Shown one piece after another: positions 1 through 8,559 of a DNA stretch of 35,154 nucleotides. How positions within the stretch are numbered: position 1 is the stretch's first letter; the number at the start of each line of letters is the position of its first letter. The notes beneath the pieces are model-generated. The model made no database searches, was not told the origin of the DNA, and saw only the letters and a list, made by a program, of their open reading frames with translations. The stretch covers positions 1 to 35,154 of the forward strand of contig JARLIH010000171.1 of NCBI GenBank assembly GCA_031291845.1. The letters run 5' to 3'. The translations under genes and the position numbers were made by a program. Source of the DNA: Isosphaeraceae bacterium. GTDB lineage: Bacteria; Planctomycetota; Planctomycetia; Isosphaerales; Isosphaeraceae.

Positions 1-338
1 ATTTTGATAGGGCGTTGTTTTTTATATGTATTTTGGTTTTTGGTGGTTTTTATATCAACGCCGTTGGGGTCGGGGCTGGGTGTTTTTAACCACAACACCA
101 CCCCCCCCGCCGCGCAAGCGAGTGGTCTCATCTTTCTGACCCCAATAGCAGCGGCCCGCGCCTTCAGTTCCCAGTGCGCGGGCCGTTCGTGGTACGGAGC
201 GTTATCCGGAGACACGCGCTTCAAAACCGAGGCGCGGCGTACTGAGCGCCCGCCAGCCGAGGGTCTGTCGCCTCGGAAGGATCGCCTGCGCAGACCAAAC
301 GCGGGACGAAAAGCGCTCGATGTTCGCGCGCGGCGCGC
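1..338. other. Window end without a supportable gene; low-complexity start
   Basis: The first 60 bases are T/G-rich and quite unlike the roughly two-thirds GC sequence that follows, and a run of eight C lies near 101-110. A frame stays open across much of this stretch, but its translation shows no conserved pattern and runs antisense into the next gene. The composition suggests poor-quality sequence at a clone or contig end rather than biology. I see no gene, RNA or mobile element here. Confidence 0.6.
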
Positions 339-665
339 TCAATGCTCGTTCAAGACTTTCTGCGTGATCTCACGTTCGCAGACCTTGCACCACTTCCAGC
401 GGCTCGTGCCCACCAATTCGTCGAGGTGCTCTTTGGCGATCCGGATCGACCGAAACCAGATTCGAACCTCGCCCGTCCCCACCCGCTCGAGCTTGCCGCA
501 ACGTGCGAAGTGGAGCAGGTTCGTCCCTCCCTTGACCGCCCCGCGCTTGGCCCCTTCGATCGGTACCGAGCCGTGAAACACGAAACCGATCGCCTCCAGG
601 CGGGCCTCGTCGAAGTCGTCGTCCGTTTCCAGGGGGCGAACGCCCGCTTGATTCGAGGTGGGCAT
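339..665 (-). CDS. Small conserved-looking hypothetical protein with a C-terminal CxxC
   Basis: A 108-residue soluble protein that I do not recognise. It has an acidic N-terminal part, a basic middle (GGTNLLHFARCGKLERVG) and a tail carrying WCKVCE, whose CxxC could bind metal or form a disulfide. There is no signal peptide or membrane segment. The frame extends upstream to 743, but the ATG at 665 is preferred because a promoter-like pair at 715-743 would start transcription near 708 and leave a leader of about 43 bases. The ribosome site before it is weak. The opposite strand is also open, but its translation lacks any recognisable domain order. The neighbouring AarF-type gene is divergent. 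No function can be assigned. Confidence 0.55.
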   Translation of the reverse strand: MPTSNQAGVRPLETDDDFDEARLEAIGFVFHGSVPIEGAKRGAVKGGTNLLHFARCGKLERVGTGEVRIWFRSIRIAKEHLDELVGTSRWKWCKVCEREITQKVLNEH

Positions 666-714
666 GACAGTGTTCCCGATCCAACACCTTGCAGCGTCAA
701 AGATTACGAACTCT

Positions 715-743
715 ACTGTAGCGTGATCGCAATTTTGTTGCAA
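715..743 (-). promoter_or_regulatory. Putative sigma70-type promoter for the small protein
   Basis: On the minus strand TTGCAA (738-743) and TACAGT (715-720) are separated by 17 bases. Transcription would begin near 708, about 43 bases before the ATG at 665. Found by eye only. Planctomycete promoters are poorly defined, so this is tentative. Confidence 0.35.
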
Positions 744-826
744 GGCCGGGATGGGAGGCCTTTATCGATTGGGGAATGGTTAGGATCAACGCACGAATAC
801 GCCCTGAGGCATGCGACCGCCGTCGC

Positions 827-859
827 AGATTGCCGCCGGACGCGGCGGTCCGGTAATCT
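827..859 (+). promoter_or_regulatory. Hairpin upstream of the AarF-type gene
   Basis: AGATTGCCG at 827-835 pairs with CGGTAATCT at 851-859; one position is a G-U wobble in RNA. The loop is GC-rich and holds a further CCG/CGG pairing option. The structure ends about 55 bases before the ATG at 915, so it may lie in the leader. Whether it regulates anything is unknown. Confidence 0.3.
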
Positions 860-914
860 GACCACGGGCCGGCGCGTCGTGGTGCTCGCCAACTTTTGAG
901 CGATCGAGAAGCCC

Positions 915-2564
915 ATGACTCTGCTCCGCGAAACCGTCGGACACCTGCGCGATCTCCCGCGCTACCGGCAGATCCTGGCAACCCTTGTCCGCTACGGCTA
1001 TCAGGACGTAGTCTCGGCCCTGCACCTGGAGGGGATCGTCCGTCCTCTGGAGCGCGTTGCGCTCGGGGACGACGTGCCGCCGCACGACCGCGCGCGGCGC
1101 CTTCGGATGGTGTGCGAGGACCTCGGGCCGACCTTCGTCAAGCTCGGCCAGGTGCTGAGCACCCGCCCCGACCTGTTGCCCGAACCATACACCACCGAGC
1201 TCGCAGCGCTCCGGGACGACGTACGGCCTTTCCCGTTCGAGGAAGCCGAGGTGATCCTGACTGAAGAGTACGGCCGGCCTCCTTCGGAGGTGTTCGCCGC
1301 GCTCGATCCCGTGCCGGTGGCCTCGGCCTCCATTTCGCAGGTCCACCGCGCGGTCTTGCGCGACGGCCGGACCGTCGCGCTGAAGGTTCGCCGGCCGGGG
1401 ATCGAGAAGGTAGTGCAGGCCGACCTGGACATCCTTCGCAACCTCGCGCAGTTGGCCGAGCGGCGCCTGGCGTTTCTCGTGCCGTACGGGCCCGTAGGCG
1501 TCGTGCGGGAGTTCGAGCGCAGCCTGAAGCGCGAGCTCGACTTCAACACGGAGCGCCGGTCGATGGAGAAGTGCCGGGCCGAGTTCACCGGCGATCCCAC
1601 CGCGCACATCCCTTACGTCGTGCCCGAGTACTCGACGGGAAGGGTGATCGCGATGGAGTTCATCGGGGGCGTCGCGGTCAACGACATCGAGGGGCTGCGG
1701 GCACTCGGGATCGACCCCGCCGAGGTCGCGGTGCGAGGCGCCCGGATCCTGTGCGCGCAGATCTTCAACTTCGGCTTCTTCCACGCCGATCCGCACCCGG
1801 GCAACCTGCGCGTGCTCCCCGGTGGAGTCATCGCACCACTCGACTACGGCATGTTCGGGCAGCTCGACGCGCGCACGCGAGAACGGATCGCCGACCTGTT
1901 CACCGGCCTGCTCGCCCAGGACACCGACCGCGTTCTCCGCGCTCTGGACGCGCTCGAGATCCGCGCTGACCAGGTCGATCGCAAGGCGCTCCGGCGCGAC
2001 GCCGCCGAGCTGGTCGCGTCGTACTCGGAGCTGACGCTCGACAACATCGACCTCGGCCGCCTCCTCCGCGAGCTGATCGCGGTCATCCGGACGCACCACC
2101 TGCACATCCCGCCCGACCTCGTGCTCTTGATCCGCGCGCTGGTGACGATCGAGAGCGTGGGGCGTACGCTCGATCCCCACTTCGACATCGCCCGCGTGCT
2201 CCACCCCTTCGTAAGCGACCTCTCGATGCGCCGGTATCACCCTTGGCGCATCCTGTCGCAAAGCGCGCGGACGGCCGAGGACATCCAGCGCATCGCCATG
2301 CTTCTCCCCGACGTCCTGGGGCAGTCGCTCGACTCGATCCAGCGCGGCGAGCTGAAGGTCCATTTCGACCTTCAGCACTTCGAGCGGCTGGTGAAGCAGC
2401 TCACGCGTGCGAGCAACGTCCTGACGGCCGGCATCGTCTTGTCCGGTCTGATCGTCGCCTCGTCCCTCGTCCTGCGGGTCGGCCCCGCGTCGCTGGCCTA
2501 TGTGGGGTACACGCTCGCGATGGCCCTTGCGCTCTGGCTCGTGTGGCACGTCTTGCGCGAGTAG
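915..2564 (+). CDS. AarF/ABC1/UbiB-family atypical kinase
   Basis: A 549-residue member of the UbiB/ABC1/AarF protein-kinase-like family, which supports isoprenoid quinone synthesis and lipid homeostasis at membranes. Visible family marks are the KxGQ motif (K76-Q79 in FVKLGQVLSTRPDLLP), ALKVRRPG with the invariant lysine, the DFNTERR segment, the catalytic-loop equivalent HADPHPGN (D292, N297) and the metal-binding DYG (D310). The C-terminus holds two predicted membrane helices (roughly residues 500-547), usual for bacterial members. Length fits the family. It stands alone: the upstream small gene is divergent and the downstream coiled-coil gene converges, with about 120 bases between the stops and no clear terminator. 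No ubi or men genes are nearby, so the exact substrate pathway is not shown. Family assignment is secure; the UbiB role is inferred. Confidence 0.93.
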   Translation: MTLLRETVGHLRDLPRYRQILATLVRYGYQDVVSALHLEGIVRPLERVALGDDVPPHDRARRLRMVCEDLGPTFVKLGQVLSTRPDLLPEPYTTELAALRDDVRPFPFEEAEVILTEEYGRPPSEVFAALDPVPVASASISQVHRAVLRDGRTVALKVRRPGIEKVVQADLDILRNLAQLAERRLAFLVPYGPVGVVREFERSLKRELDFNTERRSMEKCRAEFTGDPTAHIPYVVPEYSTGRVIAMEFIGGVAVNDIEGLRALGIDPAEVAVRGARILCAQIFNFGFFHADPHPGNLRVLPGGVIAPLDYGMFGQLDARTRERIADLFTGLLAQDTDRVLRALDALEIRADQVDRKALRRDAAELVASYSELTLDNIDLGRLLRELIAVIRTHHLHIPPDLVLLIRALVTIESVGRTLDPHFDIARVLHPFVSDLSMRRYHPWRILSQSARTAEDIQRIAMLLPDVLGQSLDSIQRGELKVHFDLQHFERLVKQLTRASNVLTAGIVLSGLIVASSLVLRVGPASLAYVGYTLAMALALWLVWHVLRE

Positions 2565-2687
2565 CCGGTTTTCGACAGGCGTGACACCCCTCTCGGTACA
2601 CGATCAACGCTGCAATCCGGCTGAGATCCATGCCCGAGACCGTGCGCAGCCCTATCGAAAGCGTTCCGACCCGCGCAAGGCACGCTC

Positions 2688-4313
2688 TCACTTCCCCTTG
2701 TTGATCTGATCGAAGTAGCCGCGGATGTGCTTCTCGACGTTCTTGGGGACCTTCTGGTTTGTGAGCGCCTCGGCCGAGAGTCCCTCGGAGGTCTGCATCT
2801 CAGCCTGGATGTCGATCTTTACGTCCCCCTTGATGACCTTGCCAGCCTCGGTGAACCCGGACTGCACGGCCTTGCCCTTGCCGTACTGGAGCTTGGCCTT
2901 GGCGGTGTAGGTCGACGTGGCGTCGGGGGCCTCGGGCCGGTCTCCCTGACCCCGGCCGCGACCAAGGCCCTGGCCCATTCCCTTGCGCTGGCCCATCTGG
3001 CCGAAGTCGTTCATGGCTTCGCCGAGCTGGTTCGCGCCGTCGCCGGTCATCCCGTTCTTGGCGTCCTGGAGGTCGGCCAAAGCGCCGTCGAGGGCTTCGA
3101 CCTCGGCGAGGTTCTTGGCCATTTCGCCGAGCTGTTTTTCGGTCATGCCCATCGCCTCGGCGGCCTTCTTCATGTCCCCTTTTTCCATGGCCTGCTGGAC
3201 CTGATCGAGCTTGTCGGCCAGCTTTTGCATCGCCTTCAGGCCCTTGGCTTGCTCTTCCAGCTTTGCCATTTCCTTTTCAAACTGTTCCTTCGTCAGCCCG
3301 CCGTTCTTGAGGGCCTGCTCGAGCTGTTTCTTGCGCTCGTCGAGGTTGGCCAGCTTTTCGAGCTGCTTGGCCATCTGGCCGATTTGCTCTTTGAGTGCCT
3401 TCTTCTCGGCCTCGGTCATCTTGCCCGACTGGAGCTTTTCCTGGAGCTTCTTGAGCTCTTGGACGGCCTTCATGAAGTCCCCCTTGGCGAGGTCCTTGGC
3501 GAACTCCTCCGCGGGGCCGCTCTTGGCCAGGTCCTTGAGCTGCTGGAGCTGACGGTTGACCTGCTCGGGCGAGCCGAGCTGTTTCTGCCGGTCCTTGAGC
3601 GAGTCGGTCAGCTTGTTGAGCTCGACGAGCGCCTTGTCCTTCTGCGCCGGCGGCGCCTTGGCCAGGTCGTCGGCCGCCTTTTCAATCTGGGCCAGGATCT
3701 TCTCGGCGTCGGCGAGCTTGGCCTTTTCCAAATCCTTGCGCTGCTGGGCGATCTTCTTGGTGAGGATCTTCGACTGATCGGCGACCAACTGTTTGTCGAT
3801 TTTGTCGGCCGGCTTCGCCTGGGCCGTCAGTTGGGCCAGCTCCGGCAGGAACAGCGACCCGGCGGCCAAAACCCCGACCACCAGCGGCACCCACGCCTTG
3901 CGCGGCAGTTTGGGGCCGAATTGGGCCCCCACGTCGAGGTCGGCCACGTGCTTGATCGCGTCGTGCATCAGGGCGCGCCCCGCGGGGCTCTCGCGCAGGT
4001 CGTCGGGGAGCGTCAAGGCCGTGCTGAGCCGCTCGTTCAGGTGGAATACGCGGTCGATCGCCACCGCCGCGTCGACCCGGCTCGGTCCCGTCAAGGCCGC
4101 GATCAGGCCGGCAGCGACCACGCCGAGTCCCGCGGCCACCGCCAACGGCAGCCAGTCCGCGCCCGGAAAAGCGCGATGCGCCAGCTTCTCGACGGCGATC
4201 GCCACCCCCGCGAGCAGGAGCGTTCCTGCCCAGCACCACACCAGGGCACTCAGGAACCGCTGAAACCGCAACCGACGCCAAACCCGCCCGATCGGCTTTT
4301 CCAGCTCACGCAC
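2688..4313 (-). CDS. Membrane-anchored long coiled-coil protein
   Basis: About 541 residues. The N-terminal third has three hydrophobic segments (near residues 20-42, 53-77 and 140-165). A long Lys/Glu/Gln/Leu heptad-like region follows (about 165-430) and should form an extended coiled coil. Next comes a Gly/Arg-rich stretch (GMGQGLGRGRGQG), then a short globular tail. I chose GTG at 4313 over TTG at 4331 because GAGGGAG lies seven bases before GTG, whereas the TTG has no ribosome site. The design resembles planctomycete membrane proteins of the DUF4175-like type often found beside MoxR/VWA genes, and such an operon lies at 13189-21148, but no specific domain is certain. A structural or scaffold role at the membrane is inference. 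The region is strongly biased in composition, so its antisense frame is also open; that is a shadow. Confidence 0.8.
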   Translation of the reverse strand: MRELEKPIGRVWRRLRFQRFLSALVWCWAGTLLLAGVAIAVEKLAHRAFPGADWLPLAVAAGLGVVAAGLIAALTGPSRVDAAVAIDRVFHLNERLSTALTLPDDLRESPAGRALMHDAIKHVADLDVGAQFGPKLPRKAWVPLVVGVLAAGSLFLPELAQLTAQAKPADKIDKQLVADQSKILTKKIAQQRKDLEKAKLADAEKILAQIEKAADDLAKAPPAQKDKALVELNKLTDSLKDRQKQLGSPEQVNRQLQQLKDLAKSGPAEEFAKDLAKGDFMKAVQELKKLQEKLQSGKMTEAEKKALKEQIGQMAKQLEKLANLDERKKQLEQALKNGGLTKEQFEKEMAKLEEQAKGLKAMQKLADKLDQVQQAMEKGDMKKAAEAMGMTEKQLGEMAKNLAEVEALDGALADLQDAKNGMTGDGANQLGEAMNDFGQMGQRKGMGQGLGRGRGQGDRPEAPDATSTYTAKAKLQYGKGKAVQSGFTEAGKVIKGDVKIDIQAEMQTSEGLSAEALTNQKVPKNVEKHIRGYFDQINKGK

Positions 4314-4387
4314 GGCTCGGCTCCCTCGCAAAAGGCTAGATAGGAGATCGACGAAGGGCGCTCGGATCTGACGAACGTCATGGCTTC

Positions 4388-4416
4388 AGTCTAATGCGAA
4401 AGAAACGGGTTGGCAA
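4388..4416 (-). promoter_or_regulatory. Putative sigma70-type promoter for the coiled-coil gene
   Basis: Minus-strand TTGCCA (4411-4416) and TAGACT (4388-4393) are 17 bases apart. Transcription would begin near 4381, giving a leader of about 68 bases to the GTG at 4313. By eye only. Confidence 0.35.
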
Positions 4417-4473
4417 GCCCGCACACCGAAGAGTTTCGGATTCGGGTGGATGCGAATTCTGGAAAAAGATGGA

Positions 4474-4501
4474 TTGGACCACGCGGGAGGTGCAGTAATA
4501 G
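4474..4501 (+). promoter_or_regulatory. Putative promoter for the sigma-factor fusion gene
   Basis: TTGGAC (4474-4479) and TAATAG (4496-4501) are 16 bases apart. A start near 4508 would leave about 28 bases before ATG 4536 and would exclude the upstream in-frame ATG at 4410. An ECF sigma gene may also be autoregulated, but no second copy of a distinct motif was seen. Confidence 0.35.
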
Positions 4502-4535
4502 GGAAACAAACGAGTTCCGTGCGAGGCGAGTTCTC

Positions 4536-6674
4536 ATGTCGACTGGTTCGCTCTTACCCCAGGTCGAGCGATTGTTTGGCGACGGGACTGTCGTCGGCCT
4601 GCCGGAGGCCGCGTTGCTGGAGCGCTTCGTCGCGCGGCGCGACGACGTGGCGTTCGAGGCGCTGGTCGCCCGACACGGGCCGCTGGTGCTCGGCGTCTGC
4701 CGCCGTTTGCTCCGCGACCCGAACGATATCGAGGACGCGTTTCAGGCGACGTTCCTGGTTTTGGTGCGGAAAGCGGGCTCCATTCGCCAGCGCGAGCTGT
4801 TGGGCCCTTGGCTCTACGGCGTGGCATATCGCGTGGCCAAGCGTTCGCGGATGACTCGGACGCGGCAACGCGAACGGGAGAGCGAACTCGGCAAAGCCGA
4901 AGCCGCGAGCGCCGGGGACGACGCGGCATGGCGCGAACTCCGGAGCGTGCTCGACGAAGAGTTGGCGCGTCTTCCGGACAAGTACCGCGTGCCTGTGGTG
5001 CTCTGTTATCTCCAGGGGTTGACCCACGGTGAGGCCGCGAGCCGCCTGGGGTGCCCGGTGGGTACGGTGCGAAGCCGCCTCGCACGGGGCCGCGAGCGGT
5101 TGGGGGTGCGACTCACGCGTCGTGGCCTTGCCCCCGCGGCCGGATTGGTCGGCGCTTCGATCGCCACCCAGGCGTCTGGTGGAGCCTTGCCACTGGCTCT
5201 CTCGGCGGCGACCGCGCTTGCCGCTTGCCGGGTTGCTGCGGGAGTCGCGGTGAAGGAGGTTGTCTCGGCGGAATCGGCGGCCTTGTTCGAACGAGTGCTC
5301 GGAACGATGTCGTGGAAAACTGTGGGAAAGGCCGCGCTCGCGATGGCGGCGGTCGGCATGCTCGTCGTCGGCGCGTTTTTCGCAGGGCGCAGCAGCGAAG
5401 AGTCGAAAGACGATTCAGCGCTCTACAAAATCAAGATCCCGAAGACTGTCAAGCGGCCGTCGCTGGAGCCGTACCCGGCGTACGTCGTTGAGCCGCCCGA
5501 CCTGATTATCGTGGAAGTCCTCGATGCACTTCCCGGTCGCCCGATTAGTGGCGAGCACCTTGTCCGTCCGGACGGCACGATCTCGCTTGGCTTTTACGGC
5601 GACGTTCAGGTGGCTGGACTGACGCTTCCGGAGATCAAGGAAAAGGTCATCCTTCACCTTCGCACTTTTCTCTCGGACGAGGCCCTTGGACTGTGGCGCA
5701 TGGCTCAGGACCAAGAAATGCTCGAAACGGGAAAGAAACGCCTCGAGTCGAAGTATTTCAAAGAGCTCAAGCCTCCGTTTACTCTTCCGCCGGATAAAAG
5801 CTTTCCGCCCGACGAGCCCTCTCCTCCGCCTACATCGCCCCTTCCACCGCTTTCCAGTGACGCGCACCTTTTCGACAAACAGGCCGAGCAGAGACGGGCT
5901 GAACCGAATGGCGAGGCCGATATGAAGCCGAAGGCTGAGGCCCGTCCGACGGCAGAAACCGAGGGCGACTCGAAGCCGCAAGCCGATCGTCGGTTGCCTT
6001 TACCGTCTCTACCGCCGGTCGACACCAAACCGCTGGCCGGCCACCAACCTGAACCGAAACCAACTCGTCCGGAAGCCGAGGCGCCCCCGATGACCGAGTC
6101 GGGGCCAGAGAAGAGTTGTGAAACATGGGTTCCAGTTGATCCTAAGGATTCTAATTTTGTTTATGTAGATATGGGCGCCTATAATAGTAAATTCTATTAC
6201 GTGTTAGGCGTGACCCGGACGAACGGGAAGTTTCCGTGCACCGGGCACGAAACGGTGCTCGATGCCATCGAGAACGCCGGCGGTCTGGCCTGGTTCGCCG
6301 CGCCGGAACAGATTCGGCTCATTCGACCGGGGAAAGGCAATGCGCCGGACCAGGTCTTTCCGATCGACTATGCCGCGATCGCACACGGCGTCGACCCGTC
6401 GACGAACTATCAAGTTTTTCCCGGCGACCGCATCGTCATTCCGGCCGACCCCAAACGACTCTCAAATGCCGCGAAAAACGTTCCGGCTCCGGCGAGCGAG
6501 ACAGGACCCCAGTCAGCCACATTGGGGCACCGAATCGAACAACTCGAAAAGAAACTCGATGCCGTCCTCAAAGCGCTCAACAAGCGTGATGGGGATAGCA
6601 CCTCGGAGCAGCCGAAACGTCCAAAGAATGAGCCGAAACGCGACGAATTGGACCGGAAGCCGAACGAGGCGTAG
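4536..6674 (+). CDS. ECF sigma factor fused through a membrane helix to a polysaccharide-export-like domain
   Basis: A 712-residue fusion. Residues about 38-107 are sigma region 2 (DPNDIEDAFQATFLVL) and 138-190 are region 4 (LPDKYRVPVVLCYLQGLTHGEA, then GTVRSRLARGRERL), as in planctomycete ECF sigma factors. A hydrophobic helix follows at about 264-284, putting the rest outside the cytoplasm. Residues about 314-372 match the Wza-type polysaccharide export domain (YVVEPPDLIIVEV, RPDGTISLGFYGDVQVAG). A Pro/Lys/Glu-rich linker (about 410-565) precedes an SLBB-like part (TVLDAIENAGGL, FPGDRIVIP) and a short coiled-coil tail. ATG 4536 is chosen because AGGCGAG lies just upstream and family homology begins soon after; an in-frame ATG at 4410 would add 42 unremarkable residues. 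Sensing of envelope or exopolysaccharide state is inference. The codons around 6125-6215 are unusually AT-rich. Confidence 0.88.
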   Translation: MSTGSLLPQVERLFGDGTVVGLPEAALLERFVARRDDVAFEALVARHGPLVLGVCRRLLRDPNDIEDAFQATFLVLVRKAGSIRQRELLGPWLYGVAYRVAKRSRMTRTRQRERESELGKAEAASAGDDAAWRELRSVLDEELARLPDKYRVPVVLCYLQGLTHGEAASRLGCPVGTVRSRLARGRERLGVRLTRRGLAPAAGLVGASIATQASGGALPLALSAATALAACRVAAGVAVKEVVSAESAALFERVLGTMSWKTVGKAALAMAAVGMLVVGAFFAGRSSEESKDDSALYKIKIPKTVKRPSLEPYPAYVVEPPDLIIVEVLDALPGRPISGEHLVRPDGTISLGFYGDVQVAGLTLPEIKEKVILHLRTFLSDEALGLWRMAQDQEMLETGKKRLESKYFKELKPPFTLPPDKSFPPDEPSPPPTSPLPPLSSDAHLFDKQAEQRRAEPNGEADMKPKAEARPTAETEGDSKPQADRRLPLPSLPPVDTKPLAGHQPEPKPTRPEAEAPPMTESGPEKSCETWVPVDPKDSNFVYVDMGAYNSKFYYVLGVTRTNGKFPCTGHETVLDAIENAGGLAWFAAPEQIRLIRPGKGNAPDQVFPIDYAAIAHGVDPSTNYQVFPGDRIVIPADPKRLSNAAKNVPAPASETGPQSATLGHRIEQLEKKLDAVLKALNKRDGDSTSEQPKRPKNEPKRDELDRKPNEA

Positions 6675-6701
6675 GGTGCGTTTCATACACCCCACGATTC
6701 A

Positions 6702-7916
6702 TCACGCCAGCAAGACCGGCGCACTTCCGGTATAAACATCCGATGCCGCCGCGAGCGCCGCGCCCGGCTCGAACGAGTGTCCCGCATCGCGCAGGCACGT
6801 CTCCAGCGCCGCCAGGAGCAGCGTGACGTTGGCCTGCCGGGAGCCGTGTCCCATCAGGCCGATGCGCCACGCGCGGCCCTTGAAGGCGCCGAGGCCGCCG
6901 CCGACCTCGATGCCCCAGTCGCGGAGCAAGCGCTTGCGCACTTTCACGTCGTCGATGCCGTCGGGGATCTTCGCACACGTCAACTGCGGGAGCTGGTGCC
7001 CTTCGGCCGTCCAGACGCCCACTCCCATGGCGGCCAGGCCGGCCTTGAGCGCCTTGGCGTTGAGCGCGTGCCGCGCGAAGCGGGCTTCAAGGCCCTCCTC
7101 GACGACCAGGGCGAGCGCCTCGCGCAAGGCGAAGTTCATCGTGATCGGCGCGGTGTGGTGGTAGACGCGGTCGGTGCCCCAGTAGTTGCGGATCATCGTC
7201 ATGTCGAGGTACCAGCTCTGCACCTTCGACGTGCGCTGGCTGATCTTGTCGATTGCGCGGGGGCCAAACGATACGGGTGCCAGGCCCGGGGGGCAGCTCA
7301 GGCATTTCTGGGTGCCGGAGTAGACCGCGTCGATGTCCCAGTCGTCGATATGGACGGGGACGCCGCCGAGCGAGGTCACGGTGTCGATCGCGATGAGGGC
7401 GTCGTGTTCGTGCGCAATCCGCGCGATCTCGTCGACCGGCTGCCAGGCCCCGGTGGAGGTCTCGGCGTGGATGATGCCGACGACTTTCGGCCGCACGCGC
7501 TTGATCGCCGCGCGGACTTCGTCGGGGTCGAACACCTCGCCGTACGGGCGCTCGATGACCTCGACGGCGGCCCCCGCGCGGCCGGCGACGTCGGCCATGC
7601 GGCTGCCGAACACGCCGTTGACGCAGACGAGCATCGTGTCGTCCGGCTCGATCAGGTTGACGACCACCGCCTCCATGCCGGCCGAACCGGTCCCCGACAC
7701 GGCAAGCGTGAGCTTGTTCTCGGTCTGGAACGTGTAACGCAGCAGGTGCTGCGTCTCGTCCATGAGCGCGACGAACTCGGGGTCGAGGTGGCCGAGGAGC
7801 GGCATGCCCATCGCGGCCAGGACCCGCGGATGCACTTCGCTCGGGCCGGGGCCGAGCAAGAGGCGGGGCGACGGACACAGCGGGACGGGAATCGCGGGGC
7901 GCGGGAGAACGGACAC
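6702..7916 (-). CDS. Alanine-glyoxylate / serine-pyruvate type PLP aminotransferase (class V)
   Basis: A 404-residue fold-type I PLP enzyme that transfers an amino group from alanine or serine to glyoxylate or another keto acid. The N-terminal LLGPGPSEVHPRV is the family signature. SGTGSAGMEA forms the phosphate-binding turn, D178 (AIDTVTSLGG) contacts the PLP ring, and K204 in SGTQKCLSCPPG should form the Schiff base. SKVQSWYLDM and YHHTAPI are also typical of the alanine-glyoxylate group. Start: the frame is open far upstream, but GTG 7916 has AAAGGA nine to ten bases before it and begins just ahead of the conserved part. It follows the hydrolase gene by 14 bases, so the two are probably one transcript. 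Glycine/serine metabolism or photorespiration-like glyoxylate removal is the likely role; exact substrates are not decidable from sequence. Confidence 0.93.
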   Translation of the reverse strand: MSVLPRPAIPVPLCPSPRLLLGPGPSEVHPRVLAAMGMPLLGHLDPEFVALMDETQHLLRYTFQTENKLTLAVSGTGSAGMEAVVVNLIEPDDTMLVCVNGVFGSRMADVAGRAGAAVEVIERPYGEVFDPDEVRAAIKRVRPKVVGIIHAETSTGAWQPVDEIARIAHEHDALIAIDTVTSLGGVPVHIDDWDIDAVYSGTQKCLSCPPGLAPVSFGPRAIDKISQRTSKVQSWYLDMTMIRNYWGTDRVYHHTAPITMNFALREALALVVEEGLEARFARHALNAKALKAGLAAMGVGVWTAEGHQLPQLTCAKIPDGIDDVKVRKRLLRDWGIEVGGGLGAFKGRAWRIGLMGHGSRQANVTLLLAALETCLRDAGHSFEPGAALAAASDVYTGSAPVLLA

Positions 7917-7930
7917 GGCGGGTCGTCCTT

Positions 7931-8515
7931 TCAATGTGCGGGTTGAGGTTGCCCCGTGGGAGGCACCGCCTTGATCAATTCGCTGATCGCCTTGAACTCG
8001 GGCCGGTCCGAGCACTCCGTCCACTCGAACAGGACCGCCTCGGTGGTCGAAACCACCGCGCCCGCGTGCTCGAGCCGCCGGAGGGCGAATTCCCAGTCGA
8101 GCTTTCCTCGCGAGGCGACGGCGTCGGCCGGGACCTGGACCCGGAACCCCAATCCGAGCAACTCGAGTGCGGTCTGCGCCACGCAGACGTGGGCCTCGAT
8201 GCCGGCCAGGGTCACGTGCCGGATCCGCCGGCCGTAGAGCTGCTCGAGCAGTTGCGGCACAGCGCAGCAGTGAAAGGTTGTCTTCGCGGGGCGCTCGGGA
8301 ATGAGGTCGGCGAGCGCCGGAACGGTGGGGCCGAGTCCCTTCGGGTACTGCTCCGTGGCCCAGACCGGGAGTTTGAGCAACTGTGCGGCTTTGACTAGCC
8401 GTATCGTGTTGGATTCGAGAGCGCCACGGTCGGGGATCAGGGGCATCAGCTTCTCTTGGACGTCGACGACGAGCAAGGCCCCGTGCTGCGCTGTGAGACG
8501 CTCCGTCAACCGCAT
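7931..8515 (-). CDS. Isochorismatase-like cysteine hydrolase (ISOC1/2 type)
   Basis: A 194-residue member of the isochorismatase/nicotinamidase-like superfamily. The Asp-Lys-Cys triad is visible: D18 in LLVVDVQEK, K78 in PAKTTFHC and C111 in GIEAHVCVAQTA. WATEQYPKGLGPT is characteristic of the ISOC1/ISOC2 branch rather than of true isochorismatases or PncA. The substrate of that branch is not well established, so no reaction is claimed. ATG 8515 has GGAGG eight bases upstream and a good sigma70-like promoter at 8560-8589, which rules out the 70-residue upstream extension of the frame. It is the first gene of a two-gene unit with the aminotransferase, suggesting a shared small-molecule pathway, though none is obvious. 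Confidence 0.92.
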   Translation of the reverse strand: MRLTERLTAQHGALLVVDVQEKLMPLIPDRGALESNTIRLVKAAQLLKLPVWATEQYPKGLGPTVPALADLIPERPAKTTFHCCAVPQLLEQLYGRRIRHVTLAGIEAHVCVAQTALELLGLGFRVQVPADAVASRGKLDWEFALRRLEHAGAVVSTTEAVLFEWTECSDRPEFKAISELIKAVPPTGQPQPAH

Positions 8516-8559
8516 CGTCGTTAGCCTCCGCCCCGATATTGATGCCCCGGACGCTCGCG

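Noticed and set aside
342..899. Plus-strand 185-residue open frame opposite the small hypothetical gene
   Set aside because: No ribosome site, no recognisable pattern, and the minus frame has a promoter-leader-start arrangement.
786..2549. Long minus-strand open frame antisense to the AarF-type gene
   Set aside because: It is an artefact of high GC codon bias: the plus frame contains all the conserved kinase-like motifs, while this one is a charged sequence without domains.
2727..4343. Long plus-strand open frame antisense to the coiled-coil gene
   Set aside because: The translation is a Leu/Gly/Glu-rich mirror of Lys/Glu/Gln codons. The minus frame has a good ribosome site and coherent helices.
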